From Fasciola hepatica (taxonomy: Eukaryota > Platyhelminthes > Trematoda > Plagiorchiida > Fasciolidae), in contig CANUEZ040000168.1 of assembly GCA_948099385.1 (NCBI GenBank), forward strand, positions 11,504,001-11,568,000: 64,000 nucleotides of DNA, given 5' to 3'. Of the stretch, positions 63,301 to 64,000 are shown piece after piece (the first letter of the stretch is position 1; the number at the start of each line of letters is the position of its first letter). Below the pieces are notes generated by a model. The model had not been told where the DNA came from. It saw nothing but the letters and a program-made list of their open reading frames with translations, and searched no databases. The translations under genes and the position numbers were made by a program.

Positions 63301-64000
63301 GGATATATCCACTTTCTCAGACGAGGTTACTTTCTAACAAGGCGAGGTAATTTCCCCTCTCTGACCAGTGTCTCCTTCCTAAATCAAGACGAGACGGTTC
63401 TTGGTAATGCGCTGTCAACGGATGCACCAAAATGTGAAGTCCGAAGTCAGGCTGCAGAGATAGCTAAACTAAGGGCCACTGTCCGCACCGTTAAGGATGA
63501 GTTGGCCAGCCTGAGGAGCTTGGTTATCAAATCCCTCCCGGTGTCCCAGGCAGCCGATCAGGTGTGTAGAGTATCCGAGTAGCAAACTCTTGACGTTATC
63601 AAGATTTTGCAAGACACCGAGAAATCCTTTAGGCGAGTCATCCTCTGGGGCTGCTTTTTGAATTACGATCTTCCTCATGACACTTATGTCCAGGTGTTTA
63701 GTCACCTTCAGCTCTCTCTCCCATTTACAATTCGGTCAACTGGGCTGGAAACCAAACGGACCAACCGGGTACACGGCATCCCAATTGAAGTGGGCTTCAC
63801 AGAGGCAGCCAAACAAATTGACCCTACCGCGAAAGGATCAAACTACCATCCACAATCTGAAGGGAGAAAGAAAAACAGCTAATTCTTGGAAATTCTCGAG
63901 GGAACTGGATGTCTTCAAACTTCAATCAAAATTTTATGTGACAGATGTGCTATTTAACAACTCTTAGCAGTATTTTCACCTAAGTAACGGCCTTTCTCAG
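63301..64000 (+). pseudogene. LINE ORF1-like fragment (coiled coil), running off the window
   Basis: One frame is open from 63301, with a TAG at 63580-63582, to TAA 63880-63882. It gives EIAKLRATVRTVKDELASL (coiled coil) and RRVILWGCFLNYDLPHDT, which resembles the start of an RRM-like segment, then KRTNRVHGIPIEV. Order and composition suggest ORF1 of another LINE, perhaps family D, whose ORF1 is not otherwise in the window. The frame after 63882 has no clear product. Confidence 0.45.

Overview
The window looks like a repeat-dense stretch of an animal nuclear genome, most likely a flatworm (cestode or trematode). The main clues are several families of CR1-like non-LTR retrotransposons (LINEs), two Ty3/Gypsy elements of Mag/CsRn1 type (one with a tRNA-Trp-like primer site), a candidate 39-bp intron, and no recognisable host gene in 64 kb. 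The flatworm assignment is an inference; no species marker is present.

Families are named here for convenience. G = Gypsy LTR elements (G1 at the left edge; G2 split between 20089 and 51071). B = LINEs whose ORF1 has a coiled coil plus RRM-like domain and which end in a hairpin, AATAAA and (ATT)n (B1 1380-7190, B2 about 25997-31000, B3 about 33770-39830, B4 on the minus strand 40303-44855). C = LINEs with a PHD-finger ORF1 and an (ACTGA)n tail (C1 12728-16107 minus, C2 21062-25600 minus, C3 55280-56621 plus). E = a sister family of C (E1 truncated 56672-58294; E2 complete 58295-63300). D = another LINE family (D1 16108-17500, D2 18301-20088 plus 51072-51395, D3 51397-54150, D4 and D5 3' fragments). 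S = a non-coding repeat of about 1.3 kb that shares the B 3' terminus (S1 7185-8507, S2 40066-40302 plus 44856-45868, S3 45869-46487). A MULE-type DNA transposase with FAR1-like, MULE, SWIM and PHD domains lies at 9426-11846.

Layout. 1-1369: gag, leader, primer site and LTR of G1. 1380-12700: B1, S1, the MULE gene and simple repeats. 12728-20088: C1, D1 and the left part of D2. 20089-51071: G2, inserted in D2 and itself interrupted by a 25.4-kb block (C2, B2, B3, S2 carrying B4, S3). 51072-58294: the right end of D2, then D3, D4, D5 (carrying C3), and E1. 58295-63300: intact E2. 63301-64000: start of another LINE ORF1-like reading frame running off the window.

The nesting gives a relative order: D2 is older than G2, which is older than the block inside it; S2 is older than B4; D5 is older than C3. 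E2 is the only element with both ORFs intact and all visible endonuclease and reverse transcriptase residues present, so it is the best candidate for a recently mobile copy. Many neighbours sit head-to-tail (B1-S1, S2-S3, E1-E2, D2-D3), which suggests insertion into the simple-repeat tails of earlier copies.
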